A DNA stretch of 63,372 bases from Pelosinus propionicus DSM 13327 (GTDB lineage Bacteria; Bacillota; Negativicutes; DSM-13327): the NCBI RefSeq assembly GCF_900114615.1, contig NZ_FOTS01000030.1, positions 1 through 63,372 of the forward strand, given 5' to 3'. How positions within the stretch are numbered: the stretch's first letter is position 1; the number at the start of each line of letters is the position of its first letter. The position numbers and the translations under genes are program-made. Shown piece by piece: positions 18,304 through 26,960 of the stretch. The notes under the pieces were generated by a model that ran no database searches, was not told where the DNA came from, and saw only the letters and a program-made list of their open reading frames with translations.

Positions 18304-18366
18304 GAGAGCACAGAGGACACTGTGGGAGGGCTTTATCTATCTCTTCTCAGCATTTTCTGTGCTCTC
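18304..18366. repeat. CTCTGTG-type palindromic repeat, copy A
   Basis: GAGAGCACAGA (18304-18314) is complementary to TCTGTGCTCTC (18356-18366). Related sequences are at 32972-33083 and 61292-61359. It lies between the convergent xylH and AsmA-like genes and may also serve as their terminator. Confidence 0.6.
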
Positions 18367-18377
18367 TGGCCTTAAAC

Positions 18378-19961
18378 TCAGCGCATTAGTTTTTCGAGGA
18401 GTTTATTCGTTACCGCTTGCTTTAGTTCTTCCTTGGAAACAGGAATATCCTGTTGTTTCAGTCTTTCTAACGCTTCTTGGCTAAGCTGTTCGGGATAGAT
18501 AGTTCCATAAGCCGTTTGAATTGCAATTCCAGAAATATCCGTAGTCGTTCCTTTCTTTACAAATAAGCCTGTCATCTTCTGAAAGGCGATGCCGTAGGTT
18601 TTGCCATCGTAGATACTAAAGTTTCCTCTAGTAACTGCCGTATCACCTTTACCGCTGACGTGACCGTTAAAAGCGAGAGGACCTTGAACATCTTTATCTG
18701 TTAATTGTGAACTAGTAAGGCCTTGTCCGTTTACATCTAGTTCATAACTTTGATCTTCTGTCATTACCGTTCCACTAGCAGCTATATTTCCCTGATAGAC
18801 TGTGCCTTGTACCTGCTGCAGCAATACTTTAGCGTCAGTATAACGAAAGTTTCCTGTAATGCCGTTGACTGCCATACTGCTGAAACTAATCTGAGGTAGG
18901 CTGAAATTGCCTGTGATTTGCGGTTGTGCAACGGATCCGGCAATTTGCACTTGCAAGGCTAGCGGACGCATTGCAGTTATTCCCGAGACAAAAGCGGCGG
19001 GATCAGCATCCGGTAAAGTCAAAGAAAAATCAAGGACGGCCATACCATCAACCCAGGAAATAGTGCCTTGACCTTGTGCCGGCTGACCAGAAATCAATAG
19101 GCTTACATCTTCGAAACGCATTCCTGTTTCATTACTGCTGAACTTTCCATGGCCTTGTTGAATTCCCACTTTACCATTTAATTTCAGATCAGAAAAACTG
19201 CCTTCTGCCTGATAGTGGAGGGTTCCTTTAGTGTCCTGTTTTACGGTAATCTGTAATGGCTGTATTGTGCCTGCTTCCAGAGAATAGGATGTATCGGCAA
19301 AAAGCTCTTTAAATTTAACTACATCAAGAGTATCAATTTGGATGTTAAAATCTCCGGGAAGGTTTTCTCCCCACTGTCCATTTACGTTTACTTGGCTTTG
19401 ATCCGCTTTGCCTTTTAGAGAAATTGTCATTTCTGGGCTGTTCTGCCAGTCAATGATACCCGTTGCATTTTCTAATACCTGAGAAAATAAGGCCGTTTCA
19501 ATATGTATTTTTCCGTCTTCTAACTCAACTTTACTGCGAAAGGACGTTGACTCATCTTGTTCCTTTTTTAATAAATCATCCCAGTTAAAATGGTTATTCG
19601 CTTGTTTGAGCCATAGTTCCCCACGTTCTAATGTTACTGTTTCAATTTTAGGAAGTCCTAGGCTGCCTCCGGTCAAGTCAGACCAGCGATATTGCATTTT
19701 GATGACTGGTACCTGGGCTAAAAGAACACCCTGTTGATCATAGAGAGAGACATCTTGAATTTTTATACGCCCAGACAATGACAAATCGACGCTTCCTACA
19801 GTCAACTGCCCGTTGAGTTGCTGGCTGACTCGCAAAAGAAGGGTGTCTTGTATATCCTGCCTAATTTTAACCGCAAATACCTGCCAAAGAACAAGCAATG
19901 TGCAAATTATACTTAGTGTGATGAATGTGAGTCGCTTATGTGATGCTATCCAATCTTTCAT
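18378..19961 (-). CDS. AsmA-like / TamB-like inner-membrane-anchored envelope protein
   Basis: A 527-residue protein with one N-terminal helix (RLTFITLSIICTLLVLWQVF) and a long beta-rich extracytoplasmic part. QLNGQLTVGSVDLSLSGRIKIQDVSLYDQQG is typical of the AsmA/DUF748 N-terminal repeat, and later segments contain many short beta repeats such as QGTISWVDGMAVLDFSLTLP. Family members form hydrophobic grooves that carry lipids across the periplasm, so this supports a diderm cell. It is shorter than TamB (over 1,200 residues). GGGGGCTAC lies before the ATG on the minus strand. Single gene; its promoter must lie in 19962-20300. Confidence 0.75.
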   Translation of the reverse strand: MKDWIASHKRLTFITLSIICTLLVLWQVFAVKIRQDIQDTLLLRVSQQLNGQLTVGSVDLSLSGRIKIQDVSLYDQQGVLLAQVPVIKMQYRWSDLTGGSLGLPKIETVTLERGELWLKQANNHFNWDDLLKKEQDESTSFRSKVELEDGKIHIETALFSQVLENATGIIDWQNSPEMTISLKGKADQSQVNVNGQWGENLPGDFNIQIDTLDVVKFKELFADTSYSLEAGTIQPLQITVKQDTKGTLHYQAEGSFSDLKLNGKVGIQQGHGKFSSNETGMRFEDVSLLISGQPAQGQGTISWVDGMAVLDFSLTLPDADPAAFVSGITAMRPLALQVQIAGSVAQPQITGNFSLPQISFSSMAVNGITGNFRYTDAKVLLQQVQGTVYQGNIAASGTVMTEDQSYELDVNGQGLTSSQLTDKDVQGPLAFNGHVSGKGDTAVTRGNFSIYDGKTYGIAFQKMTGLFVKKGTTTDISGIAIQTAYGTIYPEQLSQEALERLKQQDIPVSKEELKQAVTNKLLEKLMR

Positions 19962-20303
19962 GTAGCCCCCTTCGGCGTTATGTTTGCCTTTTTAATGAAA
20001 TATCATAAAATTTTAATTCTTGTTTTTTCCCCATAATCCTTTTTCCTTCTTATTACAGAAGGCGGAATAACTAAGAGCGTTTGAAAAGGATGGAAAATAA
20101 CAAATCCTCTAAAGAGTGCAAAGAGAGGTATTAAAGGTAAGAAGTCTGTGGACTAGCAGGTAATGAGGAGGTATGATGCTATAGGAATATCATCCTATTA
20201 TTTCTAGAAAATAAAAATAACGTTACATGTTAAAAAAACAAAATAAAATCAAAAAAATAGTAGGAAGGTATTTACAATAAGAAGAGAGTATCATAATATT
20301 AAA

Positions 20304-20322
20304 GATAACAATTTTCATTTTC
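20304..20322. promoter_or_regulatory. Candidate Fur box upstream of tonB (distal)
   Basis: GATAACAATTTTCATTTTC matches about 13 of 19 positions of the GATAATGATAATCATTATC consensus. It is weaker than the site at 20396. The rest of 19962-20300 is A+T-rich, and I see no gene in it; it should hold the minus-strand promoter of the AsmA-like gene. Confidence 0.35.
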
Positions 20323-20395
20323 AATACAATGAAAATACAAAAGGTTATAATTGCGAGATTTATAAATCGGGATTAAATTCAATGTTAAATGAACT

Positions 20396-20433
20396 TGATT
20401 ATCATTATAAAAATAAAAAAATTCCGTTATGAT
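20396..20433 (+). promoter_or_regulatory. tonB promoter overlapped by a Fur-like box
   Basis: TGATTATCATTATAA (20396-20410) fits the 7-1-7 Fur pattern with two mismatches. It covers a -35-like TTATAA (20405-20410), which is 17 bases from a -10-like TATGAT (20428-20433). Iron repression of tonB is the natural reading. Confidence 0.55.
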
Positions 20434-20469
20434 ATGTATTTATGACTAAACGGAAAGTGAGGTATAAAT

Positions 20470-21117
20470 TTGATAATGTCTTATAAGAGTAGTTGGAATA
20501 AAGCAATTGCTTTATCTATTTTTTTACATATCTTTCTTTGGGTAACAACGGGTTATTTGGCTTTTCGAGAGCAAGATGTTCCTTTTGCTGATGAAAAGGT
20601 GATGGAATTAAGTTTAATCGATGTCCCTGGTGATGATACGGCAGAGGCGGAGCCGCAGATTGCAGCAGCAGCGCCTCTGCCGGAGATTCCGATTGAACCG
20701 GAGATTCCTCCAGAGCCCCAGCCTCCAATTGTTGAAGATGATATAGCAGAAAAAGTAGTAGAACCTATCAAGATACCAGATGCGAAAGAAGGGGCTGTTA
20801 TTTCGCCTGATCAAGCAAATTCAGGTGGAAAAAAAACTGGATTTGGAACACCGCCAATTGTATTAGTTAAAGTTGATCCTGTGAATCCTCCAGAGATGAA
20901 AGAAGTTGGACGTAAGGTTAATGTTGTGCTGCGCATGCAGATTTTAAAGAATGGATTGCCAGGCAAAGTGGCAATCGCAGTTCCGTCTGGCTATAAAAGT
21001 ATTAATGACGCTGCAATCGCCGCAGCTAAGAAATGGAAATTTGAACCTGCAAAAGATAATGAAGGAAAGCCAATCGTTTGTCTTACCATATTAACAATTC
21101 CCTTTGCAATAGAATAG
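20470..21117 (+). CDS. tonB: TonB energy transducer
   Basis: A 215-residue protein with an N-terminal membrane anchor (residues about 11-31), a Pro/Glu-rich periplasm-spanning stretch (PEIPIEPEIPPEPQPP), and a C-terminal TonB domain from about 130 (VLRMQILKNGLPGKVAIAV, INDAAIAAAKKWKFEPA). It couples the proton gradient to outer-membrane receptors. No ExbB, ExbD or TonB-dependent receptor is nearby, so partners lie elsewhere. The TTG at 20470 has GTGAGGT about six bases upstream; ATG at 20476 is the alternative. It precedes the iron-uptake genes and has a Fur-like site. Confidence 0.85.
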   Translation: MIMSYKSSWNKAIALSIFLHIFLWVTTGYLAFREQDVPFADEKVMELSLIDVPGDDTAEAEPQIAAAAPLPEIPIEPEIPPEPQPPIVEDDIAEKVVEPIKIPDAKEGAVISPDQANSGGKKTGFGTPPIVLVKVDPVNPPEMKEVGRKVNVVLRMQILKNGLPGKVAIAVPSGYKSINDAAIAAAKKWKFEPAKDNEGKPIVCLTILTIPFAIE

Positions 21118-21139
21118 TGACTTTACGAAAATCCACATC

Positions 21140-21168
21140 TTGACAATACGTATATTTAGCAGTATTAT
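21140..21168 (+). promoter_or_regulatory. Sigma-A promoter of the iron-uptake operon
   Basis: TTGACA (21140-21145) is 17 bases from TATTAT (21163-21168), close to the sigma-A consensus. Transcription would start near 21175, leaving a leader of about 150 bases before the FTR1 gene. Confidence 0.65.
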
Positions 21169-21175
21169 TTTCAAG

Positions 21176-21190
21176 TGAGAATGATTATAT
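21176..21190. promoter_or_regulatory. Fur-like box at the iron-operon start site
   Basis: TGAGAATGATTATAT fits the 7-1-7 Fur pattern with three mismatches and sits at the predicted transcription start. Confidence 0.5.
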
Positions 21191-21274
21191 ATATCATCGT
21201 TGAAAATATTTCCATATTTCGTATTTGAGATCGCTAAACTTTAATTCATTGTAGAATGTTTCATTTTATTAAAT

Positions 21275-21293
21275 GATAATGGATTTTATTATC
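21275..21293. promoter_or_regulatory. Fur-like box in the iron-operon leader
   Basis: GATAATGGATTTTATTATC matches 14 of 19 consensus positions and is itself nearly palindromic. It lies 35 bases before the FTR1 start codon. Confidence 0.55.
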
Positions 21294-21327
21294 GACTAAT
21301 AAAATGATGATAGAAGGAGGTGAAAAT

Positions 21328-22515
21328 ATGCGTAAATGGTTACTCGTTGTTATTATGGCATTTATAGTAGTTAGTCAGGGAATGGTTTTTGCAGCACCTA
21401 AGTGGGATGCTGTCGTTGATAAAATAGAAAAAACGATGGATCAGTCTCTAACCGTATATAAAAGTGGAGACACAGCTGGGGCGAAAAAAATAGTAAATGA
21501 TGCGTATTATGGGATGTATGAAAAAGATGGCTTGGAGAAGGCAGTAAATTCAACTGTTTCCGCTAAAAGGGCCAACTTAACGGAATATAAGTTCAGCACT
21601 ATTAAAAAATTAATGACCAATCAAGCGCCTGAAGCAGATGTCAAAAAGCAGATGAAAGAGCTAATTGGGATGATGCGTGAAGACATTGCTCAAATGGACG
21701 GCGGTGGTAAACAAAGCAGTTCTATGGCAACTTTTTGGCCAGCCTTTCTGATCATGGTTCGTGAAGGCGCGGAAGCAATTTTGGTTATTGGTGCTATTAT
21801 TGCTTATCTGATTAAGTCTGGAAATAGTGAAAAAACACAAGTCATTTATAATTACTCTGGAGCTGCTATCGTAGCGAGTTTTTTAACAGCTATTTTATTC
21901 CGCTCTGTGATTAATCTCAGTGGTGCCAGCCAAGAAATTATGGAAGGTATGACGATGCTGGTAGCGGTGTTTGTACTTTTGTCTGTTGGACATTGGATGA
22001 GCAGTAAGTCGGATGAAAAATCATGGGGCAATTATATTGAAGGCAAGGTTCAAAGTTCTTTGACCAAAAACAACACTTTTTCCTTGGGAGTTGCTGCTTT
22101 TTTAGCTGTATATCGTGAGGGGGCTGAAGTCGTTTTGTTTTATCAGGCATTATTTAATGATGCCGGTGATGATATGCAAATGATTTGGTTAGGATTTGGT
22201 GCAGGATGTCTTGCTTTAGTAGTAATTTTTGCAGTGGTCCGCTATGGTAGTGTGAGAATTCCATTGAAACCTTTTTTTCAGGGAACTAGTATTTTAATGT
22301 TTATTTTAGCAATTAGTTTTGCTGGTGGTGGAGTGAAAGAACTACAGGAAGGAGGTTTAATTGGGGTTACGCTTCTTGAGGGGATGCCCATGTTTGATCT
22401 TTTGGGAATCTATCCGACTGTAGAGACTCTATTACCACAACTCTTTCTTATATTAATGGTTGCTGGAAATGTCATGTATCAAAAAAGAAAAAAAATTAGG
22501 GAGGTCGTATCATGA
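21328..22515 (+). CDS. FTR1-family iron permease with periplasmic N-terminal domain
   Basis: A 395-residue protein. A signal peptide (residues 1-23) leads into a helical extracytoplasmic domain of about 110 residues, then seven or so membrane helices. The two iron-translocating REGAE motifs start at Arg145 (MVREGAEAIL) and Arg263 (YREGAEVVLF). The layout is that of the FTR1 proteins linked to P19, as in Campylobacter jejuni and pathogenic E. coli (FetM). GAAGGAGGTG precedes the ATG at 21328, better than an ATG at 21304. The P19 gene overlaps its stop by four bases. Confidence 0.92.
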   Translation: MRKWLLVVIMAFIVVSQGMVFAAPKWDAVVDKIEKTMDQSLTVYKSGDTAGAKKIVNDAYYGMYEKDGLEKAVNSTVSAKRANLTEYKFSTIKKLMTNQAPEADVKKQMKELIGMMREDIAQMDGGGKQSSSMATFWPAFLIMVREGAEAILVIGAIIAYLIKSGNSEKTQVIYNYSGAAIVASFLTAILFRSVINLSGASQEIMEGMTMLVAVFVLLSVGHWMSSKSDEKSWGNYIEGKVQSSLTKNNTFSLGVAAFLAVYREGAEVVLFYQALFNDAGDDMQMIWLGFGAGCLALVVIFAVVRYGSVRIPLKPFFQGTSILMFILAISFAGGGVKELQEGGLIGVTLLEGMPMFDLLGIYPTVETLLPQLFLILMVAGNVMYQKRKKIREVVS

Positions 22516-23066
22516 ATTTGAAAAAGTTTTTATCAATGACTTTTGTTAGCTTAGCAGTATTGGTGTTAACAGTAGGACAATCTTTTGCAGCTGGGTTCCA
22601 GGAATATCCTATCGGTGATGATATCGAAGTACCGGAAGCAGGGTTTAAAGTGGCTCTAGTTTATTTTCAGCCAGTAGCAATGGAACCAGCAGGTATGGGA
22701 TTGACTCCTGATAAGTCAGATATTCATCTGGAAACAGATATTGCTGCTATTGAAGGAAATAATACCGGTTATGGCGTTGCTGAATTTATTCCTAACTTAA
22801 CTGTACATTATAAATTAACTAAAAAGAGCACTGGCGAAGTGATTGAAGGTACTCTTATGCCGATGAATGCTAGTGATGGACCACATTATGGTGCAAACAT
22901 CAAAATGAAGGGTGCCGGTACATACGATGCAGCCTTTACAATTGAGAGTCCAAATCGCCAAAATTACTTGCTGCATGTGGATAAAGAAACAGGTGTTGAA
23001 GGACGTTTCTGGACCAAACCAGTAGTTCTACATTGGGATTTCGATTATATTCCTAGAAGTTGGTAA
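22512..23066 (+). CDS. P19/FetP-type periplasmic iron (copper)-binding protein
   Basis: A 184-residue protein with a cleaved signal (ending QSFAAG) and an immunoglobulin-like P19 (Tp34/Tpd) domain. Likely metal ligands sit in PAGMGLTPDKSDIHLETD, SDGPHYGANIKM and YLLHVDKETG. P19 dimers bind iron and copper and hand iron to the partner FTR1 permease. It starts within the last codon of the permease gene (ATGA overlap), so the two are translationally coupled. Confidence 0.92.
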   Translation: MNLKKFLSMTFVSLAVLVLTVGQSFAAGFQEYPIGDDIEVPEAGFKVALVYFQPVAMEPAGMGLTPDKSDIHLETDIAAIEGNNTGYGVAEFIPNLTVHYKLTKKSTGEVIEGTLMPMNASDGPHYGANIKMKGAGTYDAAFTIESPNRQNYLLHVDKETGVEGRFWTKPVVLHWDFDYIPRSW

Positions 23067-23078
23067 ATAAAAGACTAG

Positions 23079-23107
23079 CGGTCCGGGATGATTTCCCGGA
23101 CCGTTTT
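23079..23107 (+). terminator. Intrinsic terminator inside the iron cluster
   Basis: CGGTCCGGGA (23079-23088) pairs perfectly with TCCCGGACCG (23094-23103), followed by TTTT. It lies between P19 and the DUF2318 gene. A weak promoter-like pair, TTGTCA (23171) and TGCTAA (23195, spacing 18), is found before the next gene. Confidence 0.7.
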
Positions 23108-23249
23108 ATAGTTTAAGAATTTCATGGTCTTCCTATTTTTGCACACAGAGAAAATATTCTAGGGTGTGCTTTGTCACTTTATAGTTACAAGGAATGCTAA
23201 AGCTATTCTTTTTAGTCTGTTTAGAAAACTAAAATGAAAGGAGAAAAAT

Positions 23250-24512
23250 ATGCTGCAAAGTATACTGCAAAACATGATCCCGGCTATGCAAAATTTAGCC
23301 ATTGCTTTTATCCCCTTAGCCATGCTGTTGGCTTTGGCTAGTAAAGATGAGACGGGAACTTTTAAAAAGTTGGTTAGGCGCGGGATCTTTTGGGGAATCA
23401 TGGGGGCCGCTTTTATCGCAACTGTCAAGTTAGGCACAAAAGCCGTAAAACGGGAAGTGTATGAAGGTTTAGTTCTTGTGCTGGGGCTAATTGGCGAAAT
23501 GTCACTGCTGAGCTTTCTTTGGTGGAATGTTAGACAAGGGATTTCTGTTGATAAATATAAGTTGGCAGGTAGTGCTTCTTGTATTGTTGCTGCTGCCCTG
23601 CTGCTGTATCATGGATTGGATTTTATTCTTTTTCCGATTGAGATGATTACCTTTACAAATGAGATAATCAGCTTAGAGTTCCTTATGAAAATGATTGGAT
23701 TTTTATTAGGAGGGCTTTTGACCTGGTTGACTGGACTGGCAATTGTCCGGGCTGCAAGTCTTTTGTCTGCCCAGAAGATTATTGCTATTTTTGCGGCACA
23801 ACTTTTAGTGGTTATGGCAAAGCAAGCTCTTATTGTCGTCCAAATCATGGCCGTAAGAAAAATCTTCTTGACCACGAAACAAATGACACCGATTATAGGG
23901 CCCTTAATTAATCATCAGGTTTGGTTCTTATATGCACTGCTTACAGTTACATTGCTTTTGACAGCGGTGTTGATTTTGCAGCGCAAGCCGGAGAAGCCTA
24001 TGGGGCTTAATCCTGCTCAATATAGAAAAATACTAATGCAGACTCGCAAAAAGATGCGCTGGAGCGGAGCATTAGCTTTAGGTGTATGTACCATGTTTCT
24101 GCTTTCAACCGTTGGTATGGCTTATGCCGATGAAAAAGTTGAAATTGTTCCGGCTGTAGCGGTAGTCGCCGAAGGTGAGCAAGTCCGTATTCCCTTGGAA
24201 AAAGTTGATGATGGCCATTTGCACCGCTTTTCTTATCGTTCATCAACAGGTGAAATCGTACGGTTTATCGTGATCAAAAAGAGTGGTTCGGCGTACGGTG
24301 TTGGATTGGATGCTTGTGAAATTTGCGGACCAACAGGTTATTTTGAACGGGATAATCAGGTGATTTGCATGTTATGCGATGTTGTAATGAATACAGCAAC
24401 TATTGGTTTTAAAGGCGGGTGTAATCCAATTCCGCTGGCATACAAGGTAAGTGAAGGAAAAATGATCGTACCTTTAGAGGCTTTAGAGCAAGAAAAGGGA
24501 CGATTTAAGTAA
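23250..24512 (+). CDS. Membrane protein with C-terminal DUF2318 cysteine domain
   Basis: A 420-residue protein: about eight membrane helices in residues 1-300, then an exported C-terminal domain (about 310-415) of the DUF2318 type. Five cysteines stand out: Cys356 and Cys359 (CEIC), Cys373 and Cys376 (CMLC), and Cys391 (GGCNPIPL). In Campylobacter-type P19 clusters a DUF2318 protein accompanies the permeases, and its role is unknown. The paired CxxC motifs could bind metal, iron-sulfur or haem-like groups, or act in thiol redox. Fusion to a membrane domain suggests electron transfer through the membrane, which is inference. Confidence 0.82.
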   Translation: MLQSILQNMIPAMQNLAIAFIPLAMLLALASKDETGTFKKLVRRGIFWGIMGAAFIATVKLGTKAVKREVYEGLVLVLGLIGEMSLLSFLWWNVRQGISVDKYKLAGSASCIVAAALLLYHGLDFILFPIEMITFTNEIISLEFLMKMIGFLLGGLLTWLTGLAIVRAASLLSAQKIIAIFAAQLLVVMAKQALIVVQIMAVRKIFLTTKQMTPIIGPLINHQVWFLYALLTVTLLLTAVLILQRKPEKPMGLNPAQYRKILMQTRKKMRWSGALALGVCTMFLLSTVGMAYADEKVEIVPAVAVVAEGEQVRIPLEKVDDGHLHRFSYRSSTGEIVRFIVIKKSGSAYGVGLDACEICGPTGYFERDNQVICMLCDVVMNTATIGFKGGCNPIPLAYKVSEGKMIVPLEALEQEKGRFK

Positions 24513-24525
24513 AGGAGGATGTATC

Positions 24526-25809
24526 ATGTTTTGGGAGATGCTGAAAGGAGCTCTTGTTAGGCAGAGCCGAAAAATGTTCATGGTAGCTCTTACCATAGCA
24601 TTGGGCGTTTCGTTGACAACAGCCATGCTGAATGTAATGCTTGATGTAGGCGATAAGGTAAATCGGGAACTGAAAGCGTATGGAGCAAACATTACAGTGA
24701 TTCCTCGGGCAGCATCAGTCTTACGCGATGTTTATGGAATAGAAGCCAGCTCTGGAAAAACAGGGCAGTATCTGCAGGAAGCTGATGTTGGTAAGTTAAA
24801 AACAATTTTTTGGGCTAATAATATTGTTGCATTTTCTCCTTTACTCGAAACCAAGGCTACCGTTGGTTCTGATGACATAACCGTAGTAGGTACCTGGTTT
24901 AATCGACAATTGGAACTGCCTACGGGGGAAGTTGTGGCAACAGGGATCAAAGAGCTGAAATCCTGGTGGACAGTTGAGGGGAATTGGATTAATGATGCTG
25001 ACATTAAGGGAGCAATGGTTGGGTCTACTTTAGCTCGGAAATTAAATCTTCGTATCGGTGATTCAGTCGAGGTTGCCTTGCCTGGAGGTGTTCAGCGAGA
25101 GACTTTAACTGTGCAAGGTATTTTTAATAGCGGTGGTGCTGAAGATGATCAAATCTTTGTGACCCTGCCTTTTGTCCAGCAAGGACTAAATCTGCCAGGT
25201 AAAATTGGCAAAATAGAAGTAAGCGCTATCACAACACCAGAAAATGAATTAGCCCGCAAAGCTGCCCATGATCCCAAAAGTCTTTCATTGAAAGAATGGG
25301 AAACCTGGTATTGTACAGCTTATGTAAGCTCAATTGCTTATCAAATTGAAGAAGCCGTTGGCGATTCTCGTGCCAAGCCAGTACGACAGGTAGCTGAATC
25401 AGAGGGAACCATTCTGCAAAAGACTCAGCTGTTAATGCTGCTGATCACAGGGCTTAGCTTAGCTGGATCAGCCCTCGGAATCTCCAATCTTTTAATGGCT
25501 AATATTATGGAACGCAGTCGGGAGTTTGGTTTGCTGAAAGCACTTGGTGCAACAGATCGAGATGTTTTATTGCTAACTCTCACGGAAATTATGACGACTG
25601 GCTTATTTGGTGGTATTGCTGGCTATTTCTTAGGCTTAGGATTTGCCCAAATTATTGGTCATAATGTATTTGGCACAGCAGTTGCAATTAATGCGATGGT
25701 TATTCCTTGGGTCATTATTTCAGTAATTCTGATTACTTTGGTCGGTAGCCTTCCGGCTATGCGAATGCTTTTATCGCTGCGTCCGGCAGCAGTACTTCAT
25801 GGCAGGTGA
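24526..25809 (+). CDS. FtsX/MacB-like ABC permease, first subunit
   Basis: A 427-residue protein with an N-terminal helix (MFMVALTIALGVSLTTAML), a periplasmic MacB-PCD-like domain (about 45-285), and three C-terminal helices from about 305. MERSREFGLLKALGATDRDV is the cytoplasmic coupling motif of FtsX permeases. Such mechanotransmission-type transporters move periplasmic substrates or proteins rather than importing across the membrane. AAAGGAGGA precedes the ATG. It pairs with the next permease and the ATPase at 26961, as in the P19 clusters of Campylobacter. Confidence 0.88.
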   Translation: MFWEMLKGALVRQSRKMFMVALTIALGVSLTTAMLNVMLDVGDKVNRELKAYGANITVIPRAASVLRDVYGIEASSGKTGQYLQEADVGKLKTIFWANNIVAFSPLLETKATVGSDDITVVGTWFNRQLELPTGEVVATGIKELKSWWTVEGNWINDADIKGAMVGSTLARKLNLRIGDSVEVALPGGVQRETLTVQGIFNSGGAEDDQIFVTLPFVQQGLNLPGKIGKIEVSAITTPENELARKAAHDPKSLSLKEWETWYCTAYVSSIAYQIEEAVGDSRAKPVRQVAESEGTILQKTQLLMLLITGLSLAGSALGISNLLMANIMERSREFGLLKALGATDRDVLLLTLTEIMTTGLFGGIAGYFLGLGFAQIIGHNVFGTAVAINAMVIPWVIISVILITLVGSLPAMRMLLSLRPAAVLHGR

Positions 25810-25814
25810 CAAAG

Positions 25815-26945
25815 ATGACAAAATATTCAATGTACACGAAGATGATATGGAACGCCTTACTTCGTCGGCGATCTCGCATGTTGATTGCGTTATTGGCTGT
25901 AGCAATTGGCGCGACGGTTGTATCTGGTCTTGTTACTATTTATTACGATGTTCCTAGGCAAATGGGCAGGGAGTTTCGCTCCTATGGTGCTAATTTATTG
26001 TTAACACCTGCTGGTGATCAGCAAGTGATGATGCAAAACCTGGTTGCCAATGCAACTGCGCTTTTGCCGTCCGATAAGCTAATTGGCATTGCACCGTATT
26101 TGTATGACCGAATTAAACTGAATGAGCAGCCTTTTCTAGTTGCAGGTACGAGTTTCCAGGCGGTAAAGAAAGTAAGTCCATATTGGCAGATTCGTGGTGA
26201 GTGGCCAGCAGATCAGTCTGAAGATATCGTGATTGGTGCGGAAGTGGCAGAACGATTAGAAATTGAGCCGGGGCAGCAAGTGACTCTGGCTGTAGCTGGC
26301 AGCGAAGCTGAGAAAAAGGTGAAAGTTGCTGGTATTCTGCGAACAGGAGGATCGGAAGAAAATTTTATTTTTCTTGATCTTACCTTGCTTCAACAAATGT
26401 TAAAGAAGGAAGGTGTGATTAGCATTGCTCAGGTCAGTATTACGGCTAATGAGACAGAGCTAAACACTCTAACACAGCAAATTGGGGAGAAGGTTCCCGG
26501 TATGGAGCCGCGCCTAGTGAAACAAGTGACTCAATCGGAACAGACCGTTCTTGGAAAACTGCAAGCGCTGGTTTATTTAGTAACAATTGTAGTATTGCTG
26601 CTTACTTTAATTTGCGTAGCTACAACGATGATGGCAGTTGTTACAGAGCGCCGTAAAGAGATTGGTTTGAAGAAAGCACTGGGGGCGGAAAATCGCAGTA
26701 TTATCTTTGAGTTTTTAGGGGAAGGTTTAGCATTAGGAGCCTTAGGCGGCCTGCTGGGGACTGTGTTAGGATTCTTTTTTGCTCAAGCGGTAAGTGTCAA
26801 CGTTTTTGGCAGGATGATTTCATTTCAGCCATTGATTGCGCTTTTAGCATTGGTTGTTTCTATAGCAGTTACTGGATTAGCATGCCTAGTCCCAGTAAAA
26901 ATTGCAACGGAAGTTGAACCAGCGATTGTACTTAGAGGCGAGTAG
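25815..26945 (+). CDS. FtsX/MacB-like ABC permease, second subunit
   Basis: About 376 residues with the same plan as its neighbour: helix at about 17-40 (MLIALLAVAIGATVVSGLV), an extracytoplasmic domain, and three helices near the end. Its coupling motif is TERRKEIGLKKALGAENRS. I choose the ATG at 25815, with GGCAGGTGA upstream; GTG at 25806 overlaps the preceding stop and is the alternative. The two permeases presumably form a heterodimer. Confidence 0.87.
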   Translation: MTKYSMYTKMIWNALLRRRSRMLIALLAVAIGATVVSGLVTIYYDVPRQMGREFRSYGANLLLTPAGDQQVMMQNLVANATALLPSDKLIGIAPYLYDRIKLNEQPFLVAGTSFQAVKKVSPYWQIRGEWPADQSEDIVIGAEVAERLEIEPGQQVTLAVAGSEAEKKVKVAGILRTGGSEENFIFLDLTLLQQMLKKEGVISIAQVSITANETELNTLTQQIGEKVPGMEPRLVKQVTQSEQTVLGKLQALVYLVTIVVLLLTLICVATTMMAVVTERRKEIGLKKALGAENRSIIFEFLGEGLALGALGGLLGTVLGFFFAQAVSVNVFGRMISFQPLIALLALVVSIAVTGLACLVPVKIATEVEPAIVLRGE

Positions 26946-26960
26946 AGGAGGTTAATGGAT

